A DNA stretch of 64,000 bases from NCBI RefSeq assembly GCF_900119385.1, contig NZ_FPKO01000009.1, forward strand, positions 705,405 to 769,404, read 5' to 3'. Source of the DNA: Thermophilibacter mediterraneus (GTDB taxonomy: Bacteria > Actinomycetota > Coriobacteriia > Coriobacteriales > Atopobiaceae). Positions 8,591 through 15,214 of the stretch are shown here, in pieces; the first letter of the stretch is position 1; each line of letters starts with the position of its first letter. A program made the translations under genes and the position numbers. Under the pieces are notes generated by a model that ran no database searches, had not been told where the DNA came from, and was given only the letters and a program-made list of their open reading frames with translations.

Positions 8591-8866
8591 TGCGGCGCCG
8601 CCCGGCCGAGCTGCCGGTCGGCCGGGCTGCCGGTCGACCGAGCTGCCGGGTGGCCGAGCATGCCATATCGTCCAGACTGCCATATGACACAGAACGGGGT
8701 CCCGGAGGGGGCGGAACCGTGCCTCTAGGCATGCTCGGACCGCCCCCGCGTCGCGCCAGCGGGCCTTGCGCCCCCGGTCGGCGGCACGGCAGGCAGACGC
8801 CCTGCCCGCGGGGCCGCCATGGTGGGAGGGCCCTACGTTCAGCTCACATCGTTTTTCGTGCCGCTG
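8591..8866. repeat. Dispersed repeat, copy 1 (about 276 bp)
   Basis: This non-coding stretch recurs at 33307-33562. The best conserved core (8654-8735) contains CGAGCATGCCATATCG, CCAGACTGCCATATG, GAACGGGGTCCCGGAGGG and GGCATGCTCG. The first and last of these form an outer inverted repeat, CGAGCATGCC against GGCATGCTCG. At the left are about three tandem units of a 16-mer (GCCGAGCTGCCGGTCG and variants). The right end GTTCAGCTCACAT (8838-8850) is an inverted match to ATATGAGCTGAAC at 8499-8511, so the full element may start near 8499. The whole gap 8458-8880 holds no gene I can support. Confidence 0.75.
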
Positions 8867-8880
8867 CCCCCGTCGCGCAG

Positions 8881-9723
8881 CTAGCCCTCGCGCCTGACGG
8901 TTGCCAGCATGTGGCGCGGCACCGCGTGGAGGGCGCAGCTGCCGATCACGGTCCCGGCCGCCCGCTTGGCCTCGCTGCTCGCGTTGCTCGTCGCGTAGGC
9001 GTGGTCAAAGCGCTCGAGCATGGCGAGGTCATTGCCGCCGTCGCCGTAGACCGCAACCTCGTCCTCGGCGATGCCGAGGTGGTCCGCCAGCCAGGCGAGC
9101 GACTCCCCCTTGTTGACGCTCACCTCGGTGAGCTCGAACAGGTCGCCGTCGAACGAGGCGTTGACGAGCGCCCCGGCGTGCTCGCGGACGAATGCGTCGA
9201 CCTCGGCCTTGAGCCCGGCGTCGAGCGCCCTGCAGTTGACCTTGCAGACCTGGTGCCCCAGAACCTGAGCGTCGGTCTGGTCAAAGGCGAAGGAGTCGTT
9301 GCGGACTCGCGCCCTGCGGGCGACGAGCCGTCCCAGGATGCCCGCGGGCGCGACGTAGCTGGCCTCCTGCTGGTCGCGAGAGCCGCGCACGAAGGTCCCC
9401 TCGGGGGCGATGCAGACGAAGCACGCCGTCGGAAAGGCCCCCAGCAGCTCCTCGAGGACCGCGGGGTCGATGGCGACGCTTCGGATCAGCCTGCCCCCGG
9501 GAGCATAGACGAACGCGCCGTTGGCGCTCACCACCTCGAGGGGGAGGTCGCCGAAGCCGAGCTCGGCGGCGGTGCTCGACCATCGGCCGGTGGCCAGGGC
9601 GACGTGACGCCCGGCGTCGACCACGCGGCGCAGGCGACGCGTGATGCCGCGGTCAGTCTCGTGCAGCGGGTTGTAGAGCGTTCCGTCGAGGTCGCTCGCA
9701 AAGAGCCTGATCAGGGTCCCCAC
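8881..9723 (-). CDS. HAD-superfamily (Cof-type) phosphatase
   Basis: A cytoplasmic HAD hydrolase of about 280 residues. Near the N-terminus is the nucleophile motif FASDLDGTLYN, then ALATGRW (motif II), NKGESLAWLADHLGI (motif III lysine) and YGDGGNDLAML (motif IV). A C2B cap fills the middle, as in Cof/YwpJ sugar-phosphatases. Start choice is uncertain: a GTG at 9723 overlaps the only GGAGG box (9723-9727), while a CTG at 9714 lies at the ideal 8 bases from it. A TATACT-like -10 sits at 9752-9747. Substrate is unknown; it is not adjacent to the similar protein at 1-737. Confidence 0.85.
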   Translation of the reverse strand: MGTLIRLFASDLDGTLYNPLHETDRGITRRLRRVVDAGRHVALATGRWSSTAAELGFGDLPLEVVSANGAFVYAPGGRLIRSVAIDPAVLEELLGAFPTACFVCIAPEGTFVRGSRDQQEASYVAPAGILGRLVARRARVRNDSFAFDQTDAQVLGHQVCKVNCRALDAGLKAEVDAFVREHAGALVNASFDGDLFELTEVSVNKGESLAWLADHLGIAEDEVAVYGDGGNDLAMLERFDHAYATSNASSEAKRAAGTVIGSCALHAVPRHMLATVRREG

Positions 9724-9829
9724 CTCCGATGCCGTCTTCGCTAGGAAGTATAGCCTCACGCGCCTATCATGGGGTTGTCCGTGGGCGTCGGCGAGGGGAG
9801 ACCAGCTATATGAAGTCAAGACCCGAGGG

Positions 9830-11089
9830 CTAGCTTTTCTCGTTTCCAGATTCATCGGAACCAGCACCTTGAGAACCGGATACCGAATGCTTTGAGGGGT
9901 CCCTGCCCGGCCTCGCCGGGTCGTACGGGACCCCGTCCCGCATCACCGCGAACACGATGTGGCATAGCTTGCGCGCCACGGCGGTCACGGCCACCCGGTG
10001 GCACTTGCCCTCCGCGCGCTTCCTCTCGTAGAAGGCGCGCGGGGACGGGTCGTACTGCCGGGCCCTGCTGGCCGCGAGCCAGAGGGCCCTCCTCAGGTAG
10101 GGCGACCCGTGCTTGGTGATGGGCCCGCCCCCGCTGTCGAACTTCCCGGACTGGTTCACCCCGGAGTTCAGCCCGGCGTAGCTCACGAGCGCGGGGGCGT
10201 TGCGGAAGCGCGAGATGTCGCCTATCTCGGCGACGATCTGGGCGCCGGTGGCGTAGGAGACGCCGGGGATGGTGAGCACGAGCGGCTCCACCCTCTCCAG
10301 CAGCTCCCTGATGAGCGCGTCGAACTTGGCGCACTCCGCGTCGAGGAAGTCCATCTGGCGCACGAGCGACCTCACCTGCATCGACGCCGCCGCCTCGCCG
10401 AGCCTGATGCCGACGGAGCCCTTCGCGAGCGCCCTGAGCTCGGCGGCCTTGCCGTCCATGCGCCTGCTGCCGCGCGCGGCCTCGGAGATGTCGCGCTGCA
10501 GCGAGTCCGTGCGCCTGCGCGCGAGCTCGGAGGGCAGCGGGCTCCTGGAGAGCACGGCGCGCCCGGCGGCCCCGAACACGTCGGAGAACGCCCCGGGGAG
10601 CTCCGGGAAGTAGGAGTCCAGCAGGCACAGGCACTGCGTCTTCGCCTCGGCGAGCTCGGCCTTGAGCGACTGCCGGTATCGCGTGAGCGAGCGCAGCGAC
10701 TGGACCTCGTCGGTGGCGAGCCTCGTCGGGTCGTACTGGCCGATGCGCAGCGTCTCGGCGATGAGGCCCGCGTCCACGCGGTCGTTCTTCACCCTGTCGA
10801 GCCCCTTCAGCCTGCGCACGGCGCGCACCTGCACGGGGTCGATCACCGCGACCGAGTAGCCCCTCGAGACCAGGAAGGCGTAGAGCGCCATCCAGTAGTG
10901 CCCGGTGGCCTCCATGCCGACGAGGACGTCCGAGGGCCTCTCGGCCACCCCCTCGAGCCAGGCCTCGCACCGCTCGAAGCCGGCGGCGCTGTTCTTGAAG
11001 GGCATCCGCTTGCCCTGCTCCTCGCCGCGCTCGTCCACGGCCCCTATCACGTGGTCCACCTTGGCGATGTCCACACCGGCGTACACCAT
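9830..11089 (-). CDS. IS110-family transposase (DEDD, intact)
   Basis: A 419-residue recombinase of the IS110/IS1111 class. The N-terminal RuvC-like domain shows GVDIAK (D7), GMEATGHYW (E60) and KNDRVDA (D103, D106), the DEDD tetrad. The C-terminal Transposase_20 domain shows IPGVSYATGAQIVAEIGD and ITKHGSPYLRRALW with the conserved serine. No frameshift or stop interrupts it, so it may be active. The last dozen residues (Gly-Ala-Gly-Ser-Asp onward) lie outside the inverted repeat at 9869-9894 and may be encoded by flanking DNA. Family members are guided by a bridge RNA from the element ends. Confidence 0.93.
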   Translation of the reverse strand: MVYAGVDIAKVDHVIGAVDERGEEQGKRMPFKNSAAGFERCEAWLEGVAERPSDVLVGMEATGHYWMALYAFLVSRGYSVAVIDPVQVRAVRRLKGLDRVKNDRVDAGLIAETLRIGQYDPTRLATDEVQSLRSLTRYRQSLKAELAEAKTQCLCLLDSYFPELPGAFSDVFGAAGRAVLSRSPLPSELARRRTDSLQRDISEAARGSRRMDGKAAELRALAKGSVGIRLGEAAASMQVRSLVRQMDFLDAECAKFDALIRELLERVEPLVLTIPGVSYATGAQIVAEIGDISRFRNAPALVSYAGLNSGVNQSGKFDSGGGPITKHGSPYLRRALWLAASRARQYDPSPRAFYERKRAEGKCHRVAVTAVARKLCHIVFAVMRDGVPYDPARPGRDPSKHSVSGSQGAGSDESGNEKS

Positions 11090-11332
11090 GTCCGCCCCTC
11101 CTCTCCGCCGCAGGGCGGCGGGCCGCCTGCCCGCGTCACCCGGGACCGCAGCCTCCTAGAAGAGATCCGAGGTGGCGCATGGCCCCTCATCCAGCTGATC
11201 CGCGGAAATGCCCGGGTGGGGCGGGACGCCACTCTCCCCTGCGGGGTCGCGCGCGGCGCCCCAACTGCCATGTCGGCGTCCCTGCCCGCCAGAGTCTGCA
11301 TTGCACCAAAGCATCCGGTAACCGGCTCTCAG
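9869..11332 (-). mobile_element. IS110-family insertion sequence
   Basis: The transposase frame is bracketed by a 26-bp imperfect inverted repeat: 9869-9894 (ending CCGAATGCTTTG on the plus strand) and 11307-11332 (beginning CAAAGCATCCGG), 22 of 26 positions matching. Inverted repeats of this kind are subterminal in the IS1111 group, so true tips may lie some bases outside. IS110 elements usually leave no target duplication and I see none. It sits between the HAD phosphatase and the ydcF-like gene, whose ribosome binding site begins 19 bases after the repeat. Confidence 0.75.
11090..11306 (-). ncRNA. Candidate bridge RNA region of the IS110 element
   Basis: This 217-base non-coding stretch precedes the transposase start codon on the minus strand, where IS110-group elements encode their guide (bridge) RNA. 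Near the transposase start there is a GC-rich hairpin (GGCGGCCCGCCGCC) followed by a purine-rich ribosome binding site. The position and size fit; I cannot fold it or identify target- and donor-binding loops by eye. Confidence 0.35.
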
Positions 11333-11359
11333 ATGCAACGACTTAAAGATAGGAGTGCC

Positions 11360-12160
11360 ATGGGTCGGGTGAGTCTCGAGGAGGTCGCTCGCGACATGAA
11401 CGTCATCGCGGGGTTCGTGGGCACGCGCGACGTCGACGCGCTCGTTCCGAGCGAGCTCGAGCGCGTCATCGGGGAGCCGCGCGCGGATGTGATGGCGCTC
11501 TTCGGTGGCTCGATCATCGCCGGGGCCGACGTGCTCGCCGACGCGATGCGCGCCGGGGCGGCGCGAACCTACGTCATCGTGGGCGGGGCCGGCCACACCA
11601 CCGAGACGCTGCGCGCGCGGGTGCGCGAGCTCTGCCCGGACCTCGGCGTCGCCGATGACGCCACCGAGGCGGAGGTCTTCTCGGCGTACGTCGAGAGGCG
11701 CCACGGCCTCGCCGCCGACCTGCTCGAGACCCGCTCCACCAACTGCGGCAACAACATCACCTACCTGCGGGACCTCCTCGCAGAGCGCGGCGTGCCGTGT
11801 CGGAGCATCGTCCTTGCCCAGGACGCCACGATGCAGCGGCGAATGGCGGCGGGCGCAGAGCTCGAGATGCCCGGGGTCCGCGTCGTGAGCTACGCGACCT
11901 ACCGCGTGGACGTCGTGGTACGCGACGGCGGCCTTGCCTTTGACCGCGAGCCGCTCGGCATGTGGGACATGCATCGCTACCGGGAGCTTCTCATGGGCGA
12001 GATTCCGCGCCTCACCGACGACGAGCGCGGGTACGGGCCGCGCGGCGCCGGCTTCATCGCCCACGTCGAGGTGCCGGACGGGGTGCGTGCCGCATGGGGG
12101 CGCCTGCGCGCGCTCGACCCGGGCTCCGTGCGGCGTGCCAATCCGGCCTTCGCCTCGTGA
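11360..12160 (+). CDS. YdcF-like DUF218 family protein
   Basis: A 266-residue protein resembling Escherichia coli YdcF (also 266 residues), a DUF218/ElyC-SanA superfamily member reported to bind S-adenosylmethionine; cellular role unknown. Recognisable parts are ALFGGSIIAGADVLA, YVIVGGAGHTTETLR, TRSTNCGNNITYLRDLL and VLAQDATMQRRM. There is no signal peptide or membrane segment. An AGGAG box (11351-11355) precedes the ATG. The IS110 right repeat lies immediately upstream and may have displaced the native promoter. Confidence 0.8.
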   Translation: MGRVSLEEVARDMNVIAGFVGTRDVDALVPSELERVIGEPRADVMALFGGSIIAGADVLADAMRAGAARTYVIVGGAGHTTETLRARVRELCPDLGVADDATEAEVFSAYVERRHGLAADLLETRSTNCGNNITYLRDLLAERGVPCRSIVLAQDATMQRRMAAGAELEMPGVRVVSYATYRVDVVVRDGGLAFDREPLGMWDMHRYRELLMGEIPRLTDDERGYGPRGAGFIAHVEVPDGVRAAWGRLRALDPGSVRRANPAFAS

Positions 12161-12171
12161 GGGGGCCGACG

Positions 12172-13314
12172 ATGCGGGAGACTCCCAGGTTCGTCTTTGC
12201 GTCCGACTCGCTCAAGGGCACGCTGGGCTCGGAGGATGCCGCGCGCCTTCTGGAGGGAGCGGCCCGTCGGTACTTTCCGGGCTGCGCGTGCTCCTTCGTT
12301 CCCATAGCCGACGGGGGCGAGGGCACGGTCTCGGCGCTCGTTGCGGCGTGCGGCGGCGAGCTGCGGCGCGCTCGCGTCTCGGACCCGCTCGGCCGTCCCG
12401 TGGACGCGGCCTACGGCGTGCTCCCGGGCAACCGCGCCGTCATCGAGATGGCGGCGGCCTCGGGCCTGCCGCTGCTCGCCCCGGGCGAGAGGAACCCGCT
12501 GCTCGCGACCACCTACGGGACGGGCGAGCTCATCCGCGCCGCCCTCGACGGCGGTGCCCGCGACGTGACGCTCGCCATCGGGGGCAGCGCGACCAACGAT
12601 GGCGGCGCCGGCTGCATGAGGGCGCTCGGGGCACGCTTTCTGGACGAGGACGGCCGCGAGCTCCCGGGCCGCGGGGCCGACCTCGCGCGCGTGGCGTCGA
12701 TCGACCTCTCGGGGCTTGACCCGCGCGTCGCGCGCGCGGAGTTTCACCTCATGTGCGACGTGGACAACCCGCTCGTGGGCCCGCTCGGGGCGAGCGTCGT
12801 CTACGGCCCCCAGAAGGGGGCGACGCCCGCCATGGTCTCGGAGCTCGACGCGGGCATGAGGGGCTACGCCCGCGCGCTCGCCGCGACCTTCGGGCGCGAC
12901 TTCGACGTGCCCGGCGCCGGGGCCGCCGGAGGGCTCGGCGCGGCGGCCATGGCGTTTCTCGGCGCCCGGGCGCAGGGAGGGGCGGAGCGCGTGCTCGAGC
13001 TCGTTGGGTTCGACGGCCTGCTCGAGGGGGCCGACCTCTGCGTGACGGGGGAGGGCCACTTTGACGGCCAGACCGCGAGGGGCAAGGTCGTCTCGGCGGT
13101 GGCGGCGGCGTGCGAGCGCGCCGGGGTGCCGTGCGTCGCCGTGGTCGGCGGCATGAGCGCGGGGGTCGCGGGCGTCCCGGGACTCGCCGCGCTGGTGCCC
13201 GCGGCGATCGACGCCATGCCGCTCGAGGAGGCGCTGGGCCGAGCCGAGGAGCTCTACGCGCTCGCGGCCGAGAGGCTCTTCTCGCTGCTCGCGCTCGGCG
13301 CACGGCTGGGGTAG
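12172..13314 (+). CDS. glxK: Glycerate kinase (type II, GlxK/GarK)
   Basis: The enzyme phosphorylates D-glycerate, usually to 2-phosphoglycerate, using ATP. At 380 residues it has the expected length. Motifs include FVFASDSLKGTLGS, PIADGGEGTVSAL, IGGSATNDGGAGCM, DVDNPLVGPLGAS, YGPQKGA and CVTGEGHFDGQT, which make up the catalytic cleft. It starts 11 bases after the ydcF-like stop, in a likely two-gene operon. No glyoxylate or tartronate genes are nearby. Confidence 0.94.
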   Translation: MRETPRFVFASDSLKGTLGSEDAARLLEGAARRYFPGCACSFVPIADGGEGTVSALVAACGGELRRARVSDPLGRPVDAAYGVLPGNRAVIEMAAASGLPLLAPGERNPLLATTYGTGELIRAALDGGARDVTLAIGGSATNDGGAGCMRALGARFLDEDGRELPGRGADLARVASIDLSGLDPRVARAEFHLMCDVDNPLVGPLGASVVYGPQKGATPAMVSELDAGMRGYARALAATFGRDFDVPGAGAAGGLGAAAMAFLGARAQGGAERVLELVGFDGLLEGADLCVTGEGHFDGQTARGKVVSAVAAACERAGVPCVAVVGGMSAGVAGVPGLAALVPAAIDAMPLEEALGRAEELYALAAERLFSLLALGARLG

Positions 13315-13326
13315 CCGGCAGGCCCG

Positions 13327-14163
13327 CTACCTCGCGCCTACGGCGCCCTCGGGCAGCCTCAGGGCGCCGCTGGTGGCGACGACCACGTTGTTGCCGGGCT
13401 TCTGCGGCTCGTCGGGCCACTCCGGGACGTGCGCCACGCGGGAGAACTCCCGGCCAAAGGCCCCCTCGACCTCATGCAGGGTTCGCGAGCGGGGCCCCTC
13501 GCAGGCGCAGCGGACGTTGGCGAGGTAGATGCCGCCCTCGGCGAGGTGCTCGCGGATGACGCGCGCCCCCTCCCCCGTGGCGAGCGGCCCGAGCGGCCGC
13601 TTGCCGGAGAAGGCGTCGTTGACGATCACGTCGTAGGGCTCGTCGGAGGCGCGCAGGAAGGCCCAGGCGTCGTCGTTCACGAGGCGAAGCCGCCCGTCCC
13701 TCTCTGCCCCCGTCCTCTCGAGGCACTCGTCGAGGAAGAACCGCTCTTTGGCCAGCGCCGTGATGGCGGGGTCCACCTCGACCACGTCCACGCGCGCCCC
13801 GGGCACGTACGCGGCCAGGTACTTGGGCAGCGAGTAGCCGCCCCCGCCCATCACCATCACGCGCAGCGGGCGCTCGCGCGTCGCCGCGAGCCCCTCGATC
13901 ACCTCGGCCATGACGCGGTGATAGACGCACGCCAGCTCGAAGCGCAGGGCCTCGGGAACGTAGCTCACCGACTGGAACGTCCCGTTGACGTTGAGCAGGC
14001 GCACGGGCGTGCCGTCGGCGTCCTCCGAGTCGAAGACGAGCGTGAGCCCGAACCTGGTCCTGCGAAGCTCCACGCCGCGCCGTCGCAGCAGCCACGGCAT
14101 GGCGGCGAGCAGCGCCGTGCAGGCGGCCGTCAGGACAAGAAGGGCGATGACGATCTCTCTCAA
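13327..14163 (-). CDS. Membrane-anchored spermidine-synthase-like methyltransferase-fold protein
   Basis: A 278-residue protein. Residues 1-25 form one hydrophobic segment followed by Arg-Arg-Arg, so it is probably anchored with the catalytic part in the cytoplasm. The rest has the spermidine-synthase Rossmann fold: VMVMGGGGYSLPKYL, VDVVEVDPAITALA, LVNDDAWAFL and YDVIVNDAFSG. True synthases use a GGGxGG..RE motif and a Tyr-Asp pair for polyamines; here GGGGYSLPK and VNDAFSG differ, so polyamine synthesis should not be assumed. It is convergent with glxK and divergent from tatA. Confidence 0.7.
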   Translation of the reverse strand: MREIVIALLVLTAACTALLAAMPWLLRRRGVELRRTRFGLTLVFDSEDADGTPVRLLNVNGTFQSVSYVPEALRFELACVYHRVMAEVIEGLAATRERPLRVMVMGGGGYSLPKYLAAYVPGARVDVVEVDPAITALAKERFFLDECLERTGAERDGRLRLVNDDAWAFLRASDEPYDVIVNDAFSGKRPLGPLATGEGARVIREHLAEGGIYLANVRCACEGPRSRTLHEVEGAFGREFSRVAHVPEWPDEPQKPGNNVVVATSGALRLPEGAVGAR

Positions 14164-14207
14164 GGGTCCTCCGTTCCGTGCGCGGCGGCACTTCTCGCGT
14201 TTAGAGA

Positions 14208-14237
14208 TTGTGAGTAGCGCATGACGTCGGTTATACT
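14208..14237 (+). promoter_or_regulatory. Promoter of tatA
   Basis: TTGTGA (14208-14213) and TATACT (14232-14237) are separated by 18 bases, 62 bases before the tatA start codon in the divergent gap. Confidence 0.6.
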
Positions 14238-14298
14238 AGCTGATGCTGTATTGGGCCTCTGGCCCGCTTCACACATCGCACCGGAAGGACATCCCACC

Positions 14299-14619
14299 AT
14301 GATTCTTGGCCTTGGCCCGCTCGAGCTCGTCGTCATCCTCCTCGTCGTTCTCGTCATCTTCGGGCCCAAGAACCTCCCGAAGATCGGCTCCGCCCTCGGC
14401 AAGACCGTGAAGAACGTCCGCGAGGGCATGGATGAGGGCAAGGAGGACAAGGAGTCCGAGGGCCCCGTCGAGTCCCACGACGATGACGCCGTCGAGGTCA
14501 TCGAGGACGATGACGACGCCGACGCCCCCGAGGCCGACGGCCGCTTCTGCCCCAAGTGCGGAGCCAAGAACGACCCCGACGCGGGTTTCTGCTCCAAGTG
14601 CGGCGCCAAGCTCAACTAG
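14299..14619 (+). CDS. tatA: TatA/E-type twin-arginine translocase subunit with C-terminal zinc ribbon
   Basis: A 106-residue protein. Residues 1-20 form the membrane helix (ILGLGPLELVVILLVVLVIF) and FGPKNLPKIGSALGKTVKN is the amphipathic helix with the hallmark FGP hinge. A very acidic stretch (about residues 50-76) follows. The end, FCPKCGAKNDPDAGFCSKCG, is a four-cysteine zinc ribbon that ordinary TatA lacks. Tat subunits form the pore for folded proteins; no tatC is in the window. A GGAAGGA site precedes the ATG by 10 bases. Confidence 0.85.
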   Translation: MILGLGPLELVVILLVVLVIFGPKNLPKIGSALGKTVKNVREGMDEGKEDKESEGPVESHDDDAVEVIEDDDDADAPEADGRFCPKCGAKNDPDAGFCSKCGAKLN

Positions 14620-14646
14620 CGGCAAGCGGCAGGTAGGGAGCAGCAC

Positions 14647-15126
14647 ATGGACAGCACGAAGAAGATCGAGCTCACCCCCGAGGGCCGTCAGCGCCTCGTC
14701 GACGAGCTGGCATATCGCGAGGGCGAGAAGCACGACGAGATCGTCGAGCGCATCAAGGAGGCCCGCGGCTTCGGCGACCTCTCGGAGAACTCCGAGTACG
14801 ACGCGGCAAAGGAGGAGGAGGCCCGCAACGCCTCCCGCATCAACGAGATTCGCCAGATTCTCTCCGTTGCCACCGTCGTGGAGGCGGGCTCCGGGCACGA
14901 CCTGACCGTCTCCATCGGCACCACGGTCGACCTGCTCGACGAGAAGGGCGCCACCACGAGCTTCACGATCGTGGGCACGACCGAGACCAACTCGCTCGAG
15001 CACAAGATCTCGAACGAGTCCCCGGTGGGCAGCGCCCTGGTCGGTCACAGGGAGGGCGACCAGATCGAGGTCGTCGCCCCGTCCGGAAGGGTGCGGAAGT
15101 ACACCATCACGGCCATCAGCCGCTAG
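14647..15126 (+). CDS. greA: Transcription elongation factor GreA
   Basis: GreA enters the RNA polymerase secondary channel and stimulates cleavage of backtracked RNA. The 159-residue protein has an N-terminal coiled coil with GDLSENSEYDAAKEEEA, whose acidic tip coordinates the catalytic Mg2+, and a C-terminal FKBP-like domain ending ISNESPVGSALVGHREGD. Length is normal. It starts 27 bases after tatA and precedes lysS, the same greA-lysS pairing seen in several Gram-positive genomes. Confidence 0.97.
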   Translation: MDSTKKIELTPEGRQRLVDELAYREGEKHDEIVERIKEARGFGDLSENSEYDAAKEEEARNASRINEIRQILSVATVVEAGSGHDLTVSIGTTVDLLDEKGATTSFTIVGTTETNSLEHKISNESPVGSALVGHREGDQIEVVAPSGRVRKYTITAISR

Positions 15127-15154
15127 GCTCGTCGTCCGGCGTAAGTGAAGCAAG

Positions 15155-15190
15155 GCGCCCCGTGTCTGCAACGTCGCAGGTGCGGGGCGC
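15155..15190 (+). terminator. Hairpin between greA and lysS
   Basis: GCGCCCC (15155-15161) pairs with GGGGCGC (15184-15190), with a further CTGC/GCAG helix after an internal mismatch. No T-run follows, so attenuation or RNA processing is as likely as termination. Confidence 0.35.
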
Positions 15191-15214
15191 ATGCGTGAGA
15201 TGTGAGGAGATACC

